From Sphaerulina vaccinii (Eukaryota; Ascomycota; Dothideomycetes; Mycosphaerellales; Mycosphaerellaceae): a stretch of 64,000 nt of DNA. Position 1 is the first letter of the stretch. Each line of letters opens with the position of its first letter. The notes beneath the pieces were generated by a model. It was not told the DNA's origin, did not search any database, and saw only the letters and a list, made by a program, of their open reading frames with translations. The position numbers were made by a program, and so were the translations under genes. This document shows, piece by piece, positions 32,801 through 44,068 of this stretch. Where the stretch lies: contig JAKUDP010000008.1 in assembly GCA_022570795.1 (NCBI GenBank), positions 1,364,001-1,428,000 on the forward strand. Reading direction: 5' to 3'.

Positions 32801-33269
32801 AGGCAGTAGCCAACACTTGCGAGGACCTGATACTCGATTGCGAGGGCCTAACCGATTCGAACGGAATATTGCAAAGGTTGCAGTGTGGTGCACAGGCCAC
32901 AACGCTAGCAGCATCAGCGATCGTACAAGCGCCCCAAAGTTCAATTCCATCCGTTTCGGCTGCTTCCCTCTCGCATCCTCTCTTCACGCCCACCACCGGT
33001 TATTCGACACTTCTCTATACACACTTGCGGCGCATACACTACTACCCTCCACCGCGATCGCATCACATCGGCGCATACATCTACAGCAACATGCCAACGA
33101 CATAGGAGGGAGCGAAGTGTGGAATCCAGCGTCTGTCGCGACGGCGCATCGCAGCGCAGCTGTTTGCAGAAACCCGCCGTCGCACACTGAACCGTGAACC
33201 GCTGGGAGTCCCGACCCTACCACCACAACAGTCAACACAGACGCGCACCACCCGTCAACAACGCTCACG
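29824..33269. other. gene-poor stretch of 3.4 kb
   Basis: Apart from the PAP2-like relic at 30130-30639, no ORF here has a convincing start, splice pattern or domain. The proximal end (about 32400-33269) is probably the promoter and leader of the Myb-like gene. The 5' flank shows many frame-shifted protein-like scraps on the minus strand between 30600 and 31100, consistent with a decayed gene larger than the part I can identify. Confidence 0.45.
30130..30639 (-). pseudogene. relic of a PAP2-superfamily phosphatase/haloperoxidase-like gene
   Basis: On the minus strand one frame contains DWHQTYTALFVGMHYSSDVVAGA, matching the last PAP2 signature (G-x-H-Y/W-x-SDV-x-AG) of class A acid phosphatases and related enzymes. 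About 250-300 bp upstream another frame contains EAPQLPSGRLS, which aligns with the first signature P-S-G-H, with Arg in place of the catalytic His. The two segments are out of frame, a stop (TGA) follows AGA directly where Trp is common, and there is no ATG or intron solution. I read this as an inactivated gene. The match is by motif only. Confidence 0.4.
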
Positions 33270-35183
33270 ATGTCACCGACCCGACCTTCGCTTTCGATTC
33301 AGCTTCCGCCACTTCACGGCTTATACTACAACGACGGACAAATGCCCAAGACACCAGAGGCACAGCAGGACGAGGCACAGCTCTCGATAGAGCCTCCACC
33401 ACCACCTCGTCCGCAGACCTTCAAAGTCAAGAGGAAGCGACCCAGCGCACCATTCCAGGAACCTATAATGCTCGACATGTCCGTTATACCTACCATCGAG
33501 ATGTCAGAGGTTGAGACACAGATATCCAGCCCGACTCTGCAGCCTACATCTGCGCATCTGCTTTCACCAATGCCACATACTTCTTCGCTTTCACGCGCAA
33601 TCACTCCACCAAAGACTCCGGCTCCTAGGCTATGTACGCCCTTCACACAGCTGGAAAGCCCGGCAGACGAGTGGGACATGATCACGAATACGAAGCCAAC
33701 ATTCCAGCGTGCCAATTCTGTTTGCTCGTCCTTCTCCGACTCTTCTGTGTCCTCATGCGGCAGTTCCGCCTTCTCAATGCCAACTGGAGGCTATGACAGC
33801 CCGTCGTCGGAGACCACCGATCCTTTCCTGGACGATCACCACGAGAAGTCTGTCCGAACGACCACACTCGACGACGACACACCACAGATGAAGCGCGTCA
33901 AGACTCGCCGACATGTTCAGTGGACTCCACAAATGGATGACCACCTCTGGATGACGTTTATGGCGCATCTGTCAGATCCCACGCTCACGCCGTTCAAGAT
34001 GTTACCAGGCAGTACCCCGCCAATGGGTGTATGCGACCAGGTTGCAACCAAGGCCAGACGCACATGGCGATCGCGCAAGGCCAATGCAGGTACGCCAGGC
34101 TCCATTGATGCTATGATCGAGTTCGAAGAGGGCCGGCAACGCGAGGGCTCTCCAGACACAATACGGCCGAACTCACTGCAGCTGTCACAACCCAGGTGGC
34201 CCAAGGCTGCTGCAACCAGGCGCCGCCTGCGTGAGCTGTGTGCAAAGCGCCCATCCATATCGGCACATTACGCACGCATGCTGCGTACCCGATCGCCTTC
34301 GCCATTTGAGACATCAAGCGAGGCCACTCAGCACGTCCAGCCAGTGTCTTTGTCGTCCTCCTTCTACGACATGCATAAGTCGCTTATGACTTCGACAGCG
34401 CCTTCGATGCAGCCCGGCAGTGTTCTTGCTCAGCTTGCCAGTGATGAGCCACCACCAGCACCTCGACAGGTACGACAGCCTCGACCGGAAGGTTGGTTCG
34501 ACCGCATCCCGCGCTCCAAGGCACACCAAAAGAGTGCTTCTCTGCAGTCTGAGCTGAGAATTCACGTCGAGGACATGGACAGCCGAGCCGGCGCACCTCT
34601 ATCTTCACCATTCAGTGCTGGTGTCATAGACGAACGAAGCCATCTGCTGCAGAGTATGGCAACTACCAAGTCGCTGGGCCGCACCGAGTTCAATGGTCGG
34701 TCTCTTGACTCACCATTCGACTTCAAGGTTGGAGCTCCTACTGATCGACGTTCTCGAAAGCGTCGGTTCCGTTCCGACGAGGAGAAGCCACGCCGAGGTG
34801 CACTTGAGGACGTCTTCGGACCTCCTGTTGAGCAGCAGCGGCCTCTGCTGCGTAATCGGGGCTTCAGTGTCGGCACTACGTTAGCTGCTGATCATCTCGT
34901 CAACTTGTTCACTCCACCTTCAACTGGTGTAGACCATGAGATGGCTGATGCATTATTCCCAAGCGACGATGTCCCGATGGGCAGTCGCTCGGCCCCACGA
35001 CGCATGATCGAGCCTGTGCCACGCTTGCTATCACCATTTGTTGAGACTCCGCCTCCAAGTCGGCAGCACAACACATTTCCCCGCATAAACCTTCTGCCAA
35101 CGGGCGACAACCAGGCTCCTTTCCACCAACAATTGCTTCAGCTCCAACACGAGCATGCCAGCAATGCGGCCAGCCGATCCTAG
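33270..35183 (+). CDS. uncharacterised Myb/SANT-like, largely disordered nuclear protein, 637 aa
   Basis: Single exon. Most of the protein is Pro/Ser/Thr-rich and probably disordered, with many S/T-P sites typical of kinase-regulated nuclear factors. One ordered block (about residues 205-270) reads KTRRHVQWTPQMDDHLWMTF, then LSDPTLTPFKMLPGS, GVCDQVATKARRTWRSR. This resembles a Myb/SANT- or trihelix-type DNA-binding unit with its spaced tryptophans. Further short conserved-looking islands are WFDRIPRSKAHQKSASLQSE and RRSRKRRFRSDEEKPRRGALEDVFGPP, the latter a likely nuclear localisation signal. There are no membrane segments. I recognise the style from Pezizomycotina genomes but know no characterised member. 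Confidence 0.7.
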   Translation: MSPTRPSLSIQLPPLHGLYYNDGQMPKTPEAQQDEAQLSIEPPPPPRPQTFKVKRKRPSAPFQEPIMLDMSVIPTIEMSEVETQISSPTLQPTSAHLLSPMPHTSSLSRAITPPKTPAPRLCTPFTQLESPADEWDMITNTKPTFQRANSVCSSFSDSSVSSCGSSAFSMPTGGYDSPSSETTDPFLDDHHEKSVRTTTLDDDTPQMKRVKTRRHVQWTPQMDDHLWMTFMAHLSDPTLTPFKMLPGSTPPMGVCDQVATKARRTWRSRKANAGTPGSIDAMIEFEEGRQREGSPDTIRPNSLQLSQPRWPKAAATRRRLRELCAKRPSISAHYARMLRTRSPSPFETSSEATQHVQPVSLSSSFYDMHKSLMTSTAPSMQPGSVLAQLASDEPPPAPRQVRQPRPEGWFDRIPRSKAHQKSASLQSELRIHVEDMDSRAGAPLSSPFSAGVIDERSHLLQSMATTKSLGRTEFNGRSLDSPFDFKVGAPTDRRSRKRRFRSDEEKPRRGALEDVFGPPVEQQRPLLRNRGFSVGTTLAADHLVNLFTPPSTGVDHEMADALFPSDDVPMGSRSAPRRMIEPVPRLLSPFVETPPPSRQHNTFPRINLLPTGDNQAPFHQQLLQLQHEHASNAASRS

Positions 35184-36088
35184 GGTTACCTTCTGGTCTT
35201 GCCATAGGCACGAGGCGACGACCGCAGACGTTAGTCGACCTATTGAAACACACATCAGCATTGCATTACCGCGGCGTACTCGACGACAACTGCATCATCT
35301 AGCATCAACTGTACTTTGGAGCATGCATTTACGCAAACGACGCCGACATGATCGGCCATGACCATAACGACACGACGACACGACGACATCCGGCTGCCCA
35401 TTTCCAGCCTGGAGGCACGGCATAGCATACATCTTCTTCTCCCGACCTGCCATTATGGGTGTCCACCATCGCCTGCAACTACGGGCTCGTTGTTCTACCC
35501 ACTTTTTCTCTTCTCTTGTTCTTTTTATGCTTCTGATCGAATCTTTTGCGATGATATAATCGGCGCGGATGTGGGGGGACTTGATCTGGTCCGCGAAAAG
35601 GAGGTAGGAGGTTGGCGGAACTCTTTCAACACACCGGCAGGGGTGGTTTACATATTTGCTCTTTTTCGTTCTTCTGGTTGTGGTGTATGTATCTGCTTTG
35701 GGTTCCCCTTTGTTAGTCCATGGGAACGTGATGAGGATGATGAGCTCCGATATGATGAAATCGTATCTGGAGCAGTTCTTGTTCATCGAGAAAGGTGGTG
35801 GAAGAGACGAATTTATCTGAGGTCCAGGGTGAAAGGACACTGTCAGGCAGAGGCAGTAGATAGCTCCGAAAAGAAGAGCTTTGACAATTCTGAATCTTCC
35901 TGGTCTCTTGTCATCAGTACTTTAGTACCGTACTACGAAGCTGAACCTTTTTCTGCTCATCTATCGATATCGCTCCATTCCGAGACTGCGGTCCGTCGTG
36001 GCTTCCTTCCTAGCCTCACGTCACGACCTCGCGTGTCATCACTTCCAACTATACAACGCGTTCTGCGCTCACCACCATCAACACCACA
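35184..36088. other. long leader/intergenic region before ISC1
   Basis: 905 bp. A 263-codon ATG-initiated ORF (35358-36149) runs through most of it and overlaps the ISC1 start by 61 nt in another frame. Its composition is low in domain character and I do not call it a gene. A CT-rich segment precedes the ISC1 ATG. Confidence 0.4.
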
Positions 36089-37570
36089 ATGGCTGACACG
36101 AGCAATGGCTTCATGGAGCTTCCAAGCAGTATTCGCGTCATCTCACTGAACTGCTGGGGCCTCAAATTCATCTCGAAATACCGACACGAACGGCTCACAG
36201 AAATTGGACACCAGCTCGCGAAAGCATCACCAACACCACAGATTGTAGGTCTTCAAGAGTGCTGGACTCAACAGGACTATAACGCCATTCGAGAGCTCAC
36301 GAAAAACATCCTACCATATGGGAAGTTCTACTGGAGCGGCATATTTGGTGGCGGTCTTGCCATCCTTTCGAAATGGCCAATCGAGGAAAGCAGCATGTAT
36401 CGCTATCCATTGAATGGTCGTCCTGCTGCGTTTTTCAGAGGTGACTGGTATGTCGGGAAAGGTGTCGCGTCTGCGAGAATTCGACTTGGTTCTGGTCCGA
36501 AGGATATCGTGGAGGTGTTTTGTACGCATTTGCATGCGCCGTATGAGCGCGAACCAAATGATAGCTATATTTGCCATCGGACTGCACAGGCTTGGGAGAT
36601 TGCCAAATTGATGCGTCATGCTGCAGAGCGTGGACATATGGTCATTGGCTTGGGAGACTTCAATATGGTGCCTCTAAGTTTGGCACATCAGTTGATTGAG
36701 GCTCACAGTCCTGTAAAGGATGTTTGGAGAATCGTCAAGCCTGATTCTGCATTAGGAAGTGCAGAGAACGAGGCTGAGCAAGCGAGAGGGAGACCTGTGC
36801 CGAGCTCAATCGAGTGTCTGGATGAACATGGCACAACCTGTGATTCCAAGTACAATACCTGGAGATGGAGCGAGCAACTTAGGAAGGACTTGCACAACGG
36901 GAAGCCAGTACCAGATGTCGACGACGACGAACCAGATCCAAAAGCAAAGCGACTGGACTATGTCTTCTTCTCAGACAATGCCCCACATACTGGCCAGGAA
37001 TGGTCTATAGAGGAGCTCCAAGTAGGCTTCAGAATGCGGCATCCGACGCTCAAATGCTCGCTGAGCGACCACTTCTCGATTGAAACGACATTGGTACGAC
37101 AAAACTCACAACAGAAGCCCGTCAAAAGCATGACCCAGCATCTACCTCTCGATACCTACGAACTGATACAAGACATGATCGCCAAGTACGACATTCGTGA
37201 ACGGAAGCAAAGAAAATGGCGAATCGCACACTTCTTCGCTTCCTTCACCATATCCATAGGCTGCCTGATCGCCGTCTGGTGGTCTCCACGGAACTTTGTC
37301 GCCTTCCTCCTCATGCTTCTCAGCACTCTCGGCTTGTCAGCAGGTGTTGTCGATGGTCTCATGGGATTTCTCTTCGTTGGCAGCGAACTTCGTGCATTGC
37401 GCGAATTCAAGTACGAGATCGACACAGCAGCTGAACAGGCGAGGAGGAAACAGAACAAGCAGTCTTTGAATGGCAATCTGGTCCACGAACATAATGGCAA
37501 ATTGCTGCACTCAGAGATTGCTAGCAGAGATGACATTGAAGCCGATTCAGGTATGGACAGGATGAGATGA
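36089..37570 (+). CDS. ISC1: inositol phosphosphingolipid phospholipase C (neutral sphingomyelinase family)
   Basis: Hydrolyses inositol phosphosphingolipids to ceramide; in yeast Isc1 acts at ER/mitochondrial membranes and in stress signalling. Single exon, 493 aa, near the family's usual 480-500. The N-terminal endonuclease/exonuclease/phosphatase fold carries the metal and catalytic motifs ISLNCWGLK, VGLQECW, HLHAPYE, GLGDFNMVPLS, KRLDYVFFS and CSLSDHF. Near the C-terminus two adjacent hydrophobic segments (about 380-402 and 406-437) anchor the enzyme, as in Isc1 and animal nSMase1. They are followed by a basic/Gln-rich tail. All active-site motifs are intact. Confidence 0.92.
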   Translation: MADTSNGFMELPSSIRVISLNCWGLKFISKYRHERLTEIGHQLAKASPTPQIVGLQECWTQQDYNAIRELTKNILPYGKFYWSGIFGGGLAILSKWPIEESSMYRYPLNGRPAAFFRGDWYVGKGVASARIRLGSGPKDIVEVFCTHLHAPYEREPNDSYICHRTAQAWEIAKLMRHAAERGHMVIGLGDFNMVPLSLAHQLIEAHSPVKDVWRIVKPDSALGSAENEAEQARGRPVPSSIECLDEHGTTCDSKYNTWRWSEQLRKDLHNGKPVPDVDDDEPDPKAKRLDYVFFSDNAPHTGQEWSIEELQVGFRMRHPTLKCSLSDHFSIETTLVRQNSQQKPVKSMTQHLPLDTYELIQDMIAKYDIRERKQRKWRIAHFFASFTISIGCLIAVWWSPRNFVAFLLMLLSTLGLSAGVVDGLMGFLFVGSELRALREFKYEIDTAAEQARRKQNKQSLNGNLVHEHNGKLLHSEIASRDDIEADSGMDRMR

Positions 37571-38002
37571 TTGGAGGGAAAGGTCATATGTACACTTGAC
37601 TACTACTACTATAGCTATGTCTGATACTTGTTCATTACGTGTCCCAGTCATTACCCAATGTATGATATGATCTTTCAGAGGATTGCCGCCGCAGCGGTGG
37701 GTATCGCAGTAGAAGTGAAAAGAAAAGTTCGTTGATCGTAAAGTCATTCATCTTTTCCTCGCCTTGGGCAGAGAAGTCCTTCAGAGGAACCTGATATGGC
37801 CCACGCGAGTGGAGTATCGGGTCCTAAAAAGTGGATGAGGCATCCACATGCCTTTCACGCTATATCTCATATGATTGTCCAAATCATTATTGTCATCGTT
37901 ACGAGGTCTTCGGAGATCGCGAGTCGTCGTCTGTTGTTGTTGTGCTGCTGTGAAGGGCAAATCACGAGCCCTGATCTCGTTCGTAGGTGTAAGGTCGGCT
38001 AG
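37571..38002. other. intergenic between convergent ISC1 and LTE1
   Basis: 432 bp of shared 3' flank. No gene supported. Confidence 0.5.
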
Positions 38003-41000
38003 TCATTCTTTCTCCAAGTTCATACTGCGAGTCTGGATTTCGCCGTCTTCCAATGCTGCAATCCAGAGACATTTGCTCAGCGCTTCTGGCTCTGGATGGA
38101 AAGTATATTTGGAGCTTGCTTCGATGAGTCGCAAGAGGTTCTTGACTATTGTAGCTGCTGTTTGATATCTTTCGAAGTTGACCAGAGGTTCCTTGCCTGG
38201 AGGTGGAGGCTCTATGCGTGCGGATTTGAGTGCGTTGAACATCAGGTCATGGGTGTATAAGCCGATGAAAGGTATGATGCCGTTTCCTGGCATTGCTGTC
38301 TCCATTTCTGCTCGGAGGTTGTGGAAGTTACGTAATGGGCGGCAGAGCTGTTCAAGTTGTTCAAGCATGTGCTTCTCGCGCACTGCAACAAGTGACCACG
38401 TCATTGTAAGGCGACTGATCTCGTTGGACAGCAATGCCAGTGTGATTTGATAGAGTGATGCATAGTTCCGCAAGCGATGGCAGTGAGCTGCAATGTGGAT
38501 GTACTTTGTGATGGCTCTAGCTCGCTCGGTTGGTGCTTCCGTGAGGACGATCTCGGAGATACACCACTTGACCACGAGATTGAAGCGTGCGATAACGATG
38601 TCGATGCCATTCGAAGTCTCCTTGTTGAGATAGTCGACCCAATTCCTGATATGTGGTGGGCTTTGCTGCCAATTGAGGCTGACGAGGTCTTTCCAGTCCA
38701 CTTCATCGAGGGCATCCTTTTCGATGATGGTAAGCTGCTCAGCAATGACCTCGGACTCGTAAGCCAGTACGAATGGAATGTGCTTCTCGAAGGGCAGGTC
38801 CTTATCGTCGTCCATGGGCGAGTTCGGAGATGTGTGAGATCGTCTGAGAGTGTCCCCTGGTCGCCTCGGGAATGGCTGGTTCGAGGCTAGCTTTTGCAGC
38901 TTTGGATTGCTGATCTTCTGCTTCAGGGTCTGGCCAGGTCGCGGAGGTACGGCTCGAGGAAGAAGCTGCTGGCGATCTGGCGACTCAAAGGTAGGCTCCG
39001 CTATTGTCGAGGGCGGCGTCGCGCGCATTGGCTGGAAAGGACGCATGGAGACATGCCCATCGTGAGACATGTGACTTGTATCATCGAAGAAGAAGCTTCG
39101 TACTGTATGGCCATTCTGCGACTCATAGTCCGCAATCTCAGTAGAGATGTCGCTGAAGCTGTGATGCTCATCGTGCAAGAACGAAGTCTGATTCTCCCAC
39201 GGTCCTGGTTTGAAGCTCGGGATGGCAGCAGATTGCACGGACGGCAAGCGGAACTCTGAATTGCTGTGTATGCTGTTCGGAGACTGCACATATGCGAAGG
39301 ACTCCGGTGTGGAAGCTGCTGTATACGGGTTGGTGATGGGGTAATGGCTCAGCCTGGCAGCCATGGGCACGACTGATGTCGATGGACTTGACGCAGTGGT
39401 AGGGACATCTCGCCCAGCTTCTTCGATTCGCTCAGGGTCGTGTGCGAAGGGAAAGCCGACAGCAGTCGACAGAGAACCATGGTATATGCTGGCGCCTTGA
39501 GTTTCGGTCACTGGACTCGAAACGTTCGGATGACTGCTTTGGATCGACGGCGAGATCTTCATCGGAATGTCGCCATACATCGGCCGGACGTATCCAGTAG
39601 GCAATTCCTTCAACATAGGAGGGGCCGGCAAGGGCGATCTTGAATCGTCTCGCTCGCCATCTCGTTCTGTGACTGATGTCGGCTGTGTAGTGGAAGTATG
39701 CGACTGAGCAGACTCGCTCGACCCACTTGAAGCCCGCGATCCGGCGAAGCTGCTCATGGATGGACTTGGTATCTTGCCTTCCAGTTTCAGCAGAGCATCT
39801 TCTATGCCGCCAGCTCCTTCGAAATCTTTATCAGGTATGCCTTTGAGTTTCCTTGCCTCTTCTTCGAACGACGGTCGCAGTATTGGTTGAGAGGAATGAG
39901 TGGCCAAGAGAACTACAGAGTTCCTCCTGAACTCGTCACGATCTGGAAGCGGAACGCCGCCTTCTTCTGTTGTTCGCTTGGAAGCTGCATATACCCTGGA
40001 CATAGCAGAAGAGACGAGAGAGCCCTCCGACCTTGGTCGAGGCTGCGCCATCTCCAAAGACCTCACATGATTTGCACCCCTCAAGTTACCACCAGGCACC
40101 CTGCGCAGCTGTTGTGGCAGAGCTTGCATCTCAATTCCTGGAGCCAAGTCTGATGACTTGCGCGGGTAGTTTGACTCCGTGTACATGGTACTGTGGCCGC
40201 GACGAGAACTCTCATCGGCGCTCCATCTGTCAGAAGAAGTCAAGAGATCGTGCATTCTAGCATCAGACGAGCGCCAGTGATACTCAGGTTCGCCAGCCAT
40301 AGTGCGAGGAGGTTCTGCAATTGCTTTCCCAATGCTCGATCTCTCAAAGTCGGCTCGATGGCGGAAAAGTGGTATCGGAACCATCTCAGGTGTCATGTTG
40401 CGTAGCGAAGGTAGCGCTCCAGACATCATAGGCAGCTCAGGTGCGCCTGTCGCGTCGACAATGACGATGGATCTGCTGCCAGATGTGACATGAGTATCTG
40501 GTCGAGCAAAGTCCCTAACCTCGAAGGATTTAGTTTGACCGCTTGGAAGCCCGCTTGATGGAAGACCGCTCGAGGGGAGTCCGCTCGACGGAAGTGCTCC
40601 ACTTGAAGGAAGCCCACTAGATGGATGAGCTGGTGCTGTTGCAGAAGGAATTGGCTTGTCCCGTTTCGCAGTCACTGGTCTTGGTGTCTCTGGTCTGTCC
40701 TGCGCCTCATTTCGGATCTCAGCAGATGGAAGCTCTTCGATAGGCTCGACATCATGGCGCGCAAAGTCATCCCAAGCGCCTTGATACGATCTTTCGATCG
40801 CGAGGCCAAGGACATCCAGTCGTGCCGGACCCTGAAGCTGCTGCCAATCCGGACCACGCTTCTCTGGTCGATACTTGTCCCCATCACGCGAGCCCAATGA
40901 CCCTTTGGAGCTGGCACTTCGAGCAGGAGACCTGCTATTGCTGCCTTTGCGGGTGCTGAGCGCCCGCCTGACCTCGACAACGAACTTCCTCACTCCGATA

Positions 41001-43375
41001 TTACGGTTGCGCTCAGTGTCCGACTCGCCTCCAGAGAAGTGCCCATCATTGAGTTCTGGCCCTGGAGTGACCGGAACAGTGTTGTCCACCTTTGATGGCG
41101 ATGGCTGTAGCAGAAGTCCACGAACGAGACCTCCAGTCACTGCAAAAGAAGGAAGATCCTTCAGCTCGATCTTATCCGCCTTGGGCGATGCCAATGGTGT
41201 ACGCTTGTCGCGCAGAGCATCCGAGAAACTTCCACTTCTCTTGTGGGCCTTTGGACGTCCTTGTCCGGCCTTTGCACGTGCAGCAGCTATCCTAGGCTCT
41301 TGCTTTTCTCTCGCTCTTGCTGATGGCCGAAGCTGAATGTTGCGCAAGAATGGTACAGAGCAGGAGAGCACCTCTAGACTCTGTTCACTCAATGGAGAAG
41401 CTGGAATGCTTGCTGTACGATTCGTCGTCACAGTCAAGCGCTGCCCAGGTTCGTTGCCATTTGTGAGGGCCATATGGCGTGGAGGGGGCTGTTCTGGGAG
41501 CTGTATCGTGGTAATCTCGAATATGGAGCCTCTATATGTCGTTGGTCGAATCGAGAGTGGTAAGCTGAGGGCAGATGCTGCCGCAGGTGAAGTGTCTTGC
41601 TGTCGTATACCGCCAGGTAATATGTCTGCATCTGGCGATGTTTCCATGGGCTCGGTAGCTGGCCAATATAGCATACACGTCCTTCGCCAGCACTTCTTTA
41701 GCTCGGATATGATGTTCATGTCACCGCCGCCTCGGTCGGGACGCTGGCGCAGCACTCCAGCCAGGTCATTGACAAAGTCGCAGAATGTTTGTCTGAACAT
41801 CGCATCGTCCATGAAGTCATCTGCGAAGTAGTTGAGAGTCCAGTGTCGAAGAGCCACAAAGGTCCTGACTCTAGCGATTCTACCGCCATCGTTGCCACTC
41901 GTCAATGCCCATCTAAGTCTCGCAAATAAGTAATCGAGAAGTTCCTCTGACTGCATAAAGCAGCGGAAGGTCAAGAAGAAGTCTGCCAAGAGCTCGTAGT
42001 CCAAGAAGTCGGGCGACGTGATTTGTGCTATCAGGCGTGCCGGCTGAGATAAGTTAGCATACCTTTTCACACCTCATTAAAGCGCTCATTCTCGGGCAAA
42101 GTGTTCAGACCAAGCTGGCGAGCGCAAGATGTGAGAAGGTCACTTACTGTCGCTGCAACTATCCGACCAGTGGTAGGGTGATAGTGCACAAAGGCCGGGT
42201 TATCCAGGTTATCCTCGATCTTGTCGAAGGTGTCAGGCGTGATGAACCCAATCGTTGAGGGTCTGTTTGACGAGTAGGGAGACCTGGCAACAAGACTCCT
42301 TGAGTGTGCATTCGTGGGTTGCACGTATAGCTGCCCGTTCGATTGAGTTGCCAGAAAGCTTATTCCTCTCCCAGGCGGAATCGGAAATATTTTGTCGAAT
42401 TCTGCGTGTGACAACACAGACGATGGTACTGTCGAATTCGTATAGATAGAGCTGTGCAGGTATGCTGTGCCTCTATCACTGAAGCGCGGAGTTCCCAGTC
42501 GATAGTGTGGAATGCGAACTCCCAGTTCACCTCGATCAGTATCCGCACTACTTCTTCTGCGGAATCTTGGAGCTCTCGTAGCACGCTTTTGGCTGTCTCC
42601 GACATACTGCTCATGGTGGTGTTCATGATATTGTGATTCTCTGGTATTCACAGACGAACAAGATGCGGATCGAGTTCTTCGTCGATTGCGCGGATTCTGG
42701 AGGCTGATAGCTGGGATAACTGATGGAACATTGCCTCCAGCGGTTTGCGATCGCGAGAATCGTGGCGTTCTTGTGCCTGAGTATAATGAAGCAGTGCTTT
42801 CTCGTAATAGAGGCTGCTCGCCCTGATCCGTGTAGTGCGTGTAATAGGAATCACCTCCATCTGAGGTTGCAGGTGGCGTTGCAGGAGCATAGTTGGGATT
42901 TGGAGCTGGCACGCGACTTGGCTTCCTATATTACGAATAAAAGATTAGCAAATGTCTTGGACTAAGATCCTTCGCGACTTCACAAAAACAGAATTGTCTG
43001 TCTCCTCGCTTGATGCATTGCAGTCGCGATGTGGCGACGAAGCACGTCGCTTGAGGATCCTCGACAGGCTCTTTCTCTCACGTACAAGTACAGGACTCCT
43101 CCCGCGCCAACATTGACCACTGTAAAGTTCTTGGGATTCCCGTCATCATATACACTCGATTTCGTTGTCGGTACTGTATCATTGCGCTTATGCCCTTTCA
43201 TGCCCTCGAAAAAGCCATCTTCGTTTCGTCGTATGGGGATTGGCGATCGAGGAGATTCTGTCAGGGTCGTGAAATCGCTTTGAGTCCTATTGTGGTGTCG
43301 TAGTCGCGTAGGCGGTCTCCCAAGTTGGGCGGTATCTTTCTGGCGCCTGCGCGCAATTGTCCCCTTCTCCATCAT
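38003..43375 (-). CDS. LTE1: LTE1-type guanine nucleotide exchange factor (RasGEF)
   Basis: Three exons (43375-43082, 42921-42148, 42043-38003; introns 160 and 104 nt) give 1702 aa. Intron 2 ends in CTAAC plus CAG at 42044. Its removal joins GRIVAAT to PARLIAQITSPDFLDYELL, rebuilding the start of the RasGEF N-terminal domain; without splicing the frame breaks. The middle (about 500-1400) is long, Ser/Pro-rich and disordered, with a tandem repeat at 40545-40625. The catalytic RasGEF/CDC25 domain occupies about the last 250 residues (EVIAEQLTIIEKDALDEVDW, FNLVVKWCISEIVLTEAPTERA, PFIGLYTHDLMFNAL). Yeast Lte1 promotes mitotic exit at low temperature and affects polarity. The role here is inferred from that. 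Confidence 0.9.
40545..40625 (-). repeat. 15-bp coding minisatellite in LTE1
   Basis: About five imperfect 15-bp units encode the pentapeptide PSSGL (one unit is PSSGA plus an extra L), giving a Ser-Gly-Leu-Pro run in the disordered middle of LTE1. Unit number could vary between strains. Confidence 0.75.
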
Positions 43376-44068
43376 ACTGAGCCATTGATCACGACGTTCC
43401 TCAAGACTCTTGCGAGCCTTGAGTAATAAGGTCTCCAGCGCGACGTCACCACCACACCTCCCAGCTCGTTGCGATCCTCATGCACTGCACGACTCAGAGG
43501 CTTTTGGTTTGATTGATGCTCATCCTCCCTCGATCTGGACTCTTCGCGTCACAGGGCTCTGGTGGCAGCGTGTCAAGCTCTTTTCTGGAGAACGACAGGT
43601 GTGCGTGTCTACGAGACAGTCGCCTTGAGGCAGCGAACACATCGCATAAGTCATAGTTGCAATGCAGCATCCCCGGCTTGTCCTCTCTCTACACACGAGA
43701 CGCGAGGAGAGCCTAGCTCGGCCAGGATGTTCGGTGCTCGACGGCTCGACGGGGAGCGCATCACATCCACCTTGCCGACCTTAGTAACCAATCGAAGCAC
43801 TCATACCGACAAGCCGGTAGAAGCCATTGACGTGATGCTGGTTTCTATCACAGGCGCCTCCATGTGACTTCTCACAATTGACAAACACGACGCTGCTCAT
43901 TGTTATTACTCGTTCAGTCGTTGTCGCAGGTCTGTGTCTTGCAGTGGCTGTCCGTCAGTCTTACAAATTTGCATTGGTTGCCTTGATTCTTTTGTCCTTG
44001 CGAAACACCAATGAGCGTCACGATGCACACCAGCAAATGCGGTGAGCCGATTGTCAGCCCGTGGTAAC
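43376..44068. other. intergenic, LTE1 upstream region
   Basis: About 0.7 kb, containing only short ORFs on both strands. It includes the LTE1 promoter and the 3' flank of the small predicted secreted gene. Confidence 0.45.

Noticed and set aside
42060..42105. Apparent frameshift in LTE1 at GTGTGAAAAGG
   Set aside because: Explained by the 104-nt intron 42147-42044, whose removal restores the RasGEF N-terminal domain in frame. No lesion needed.
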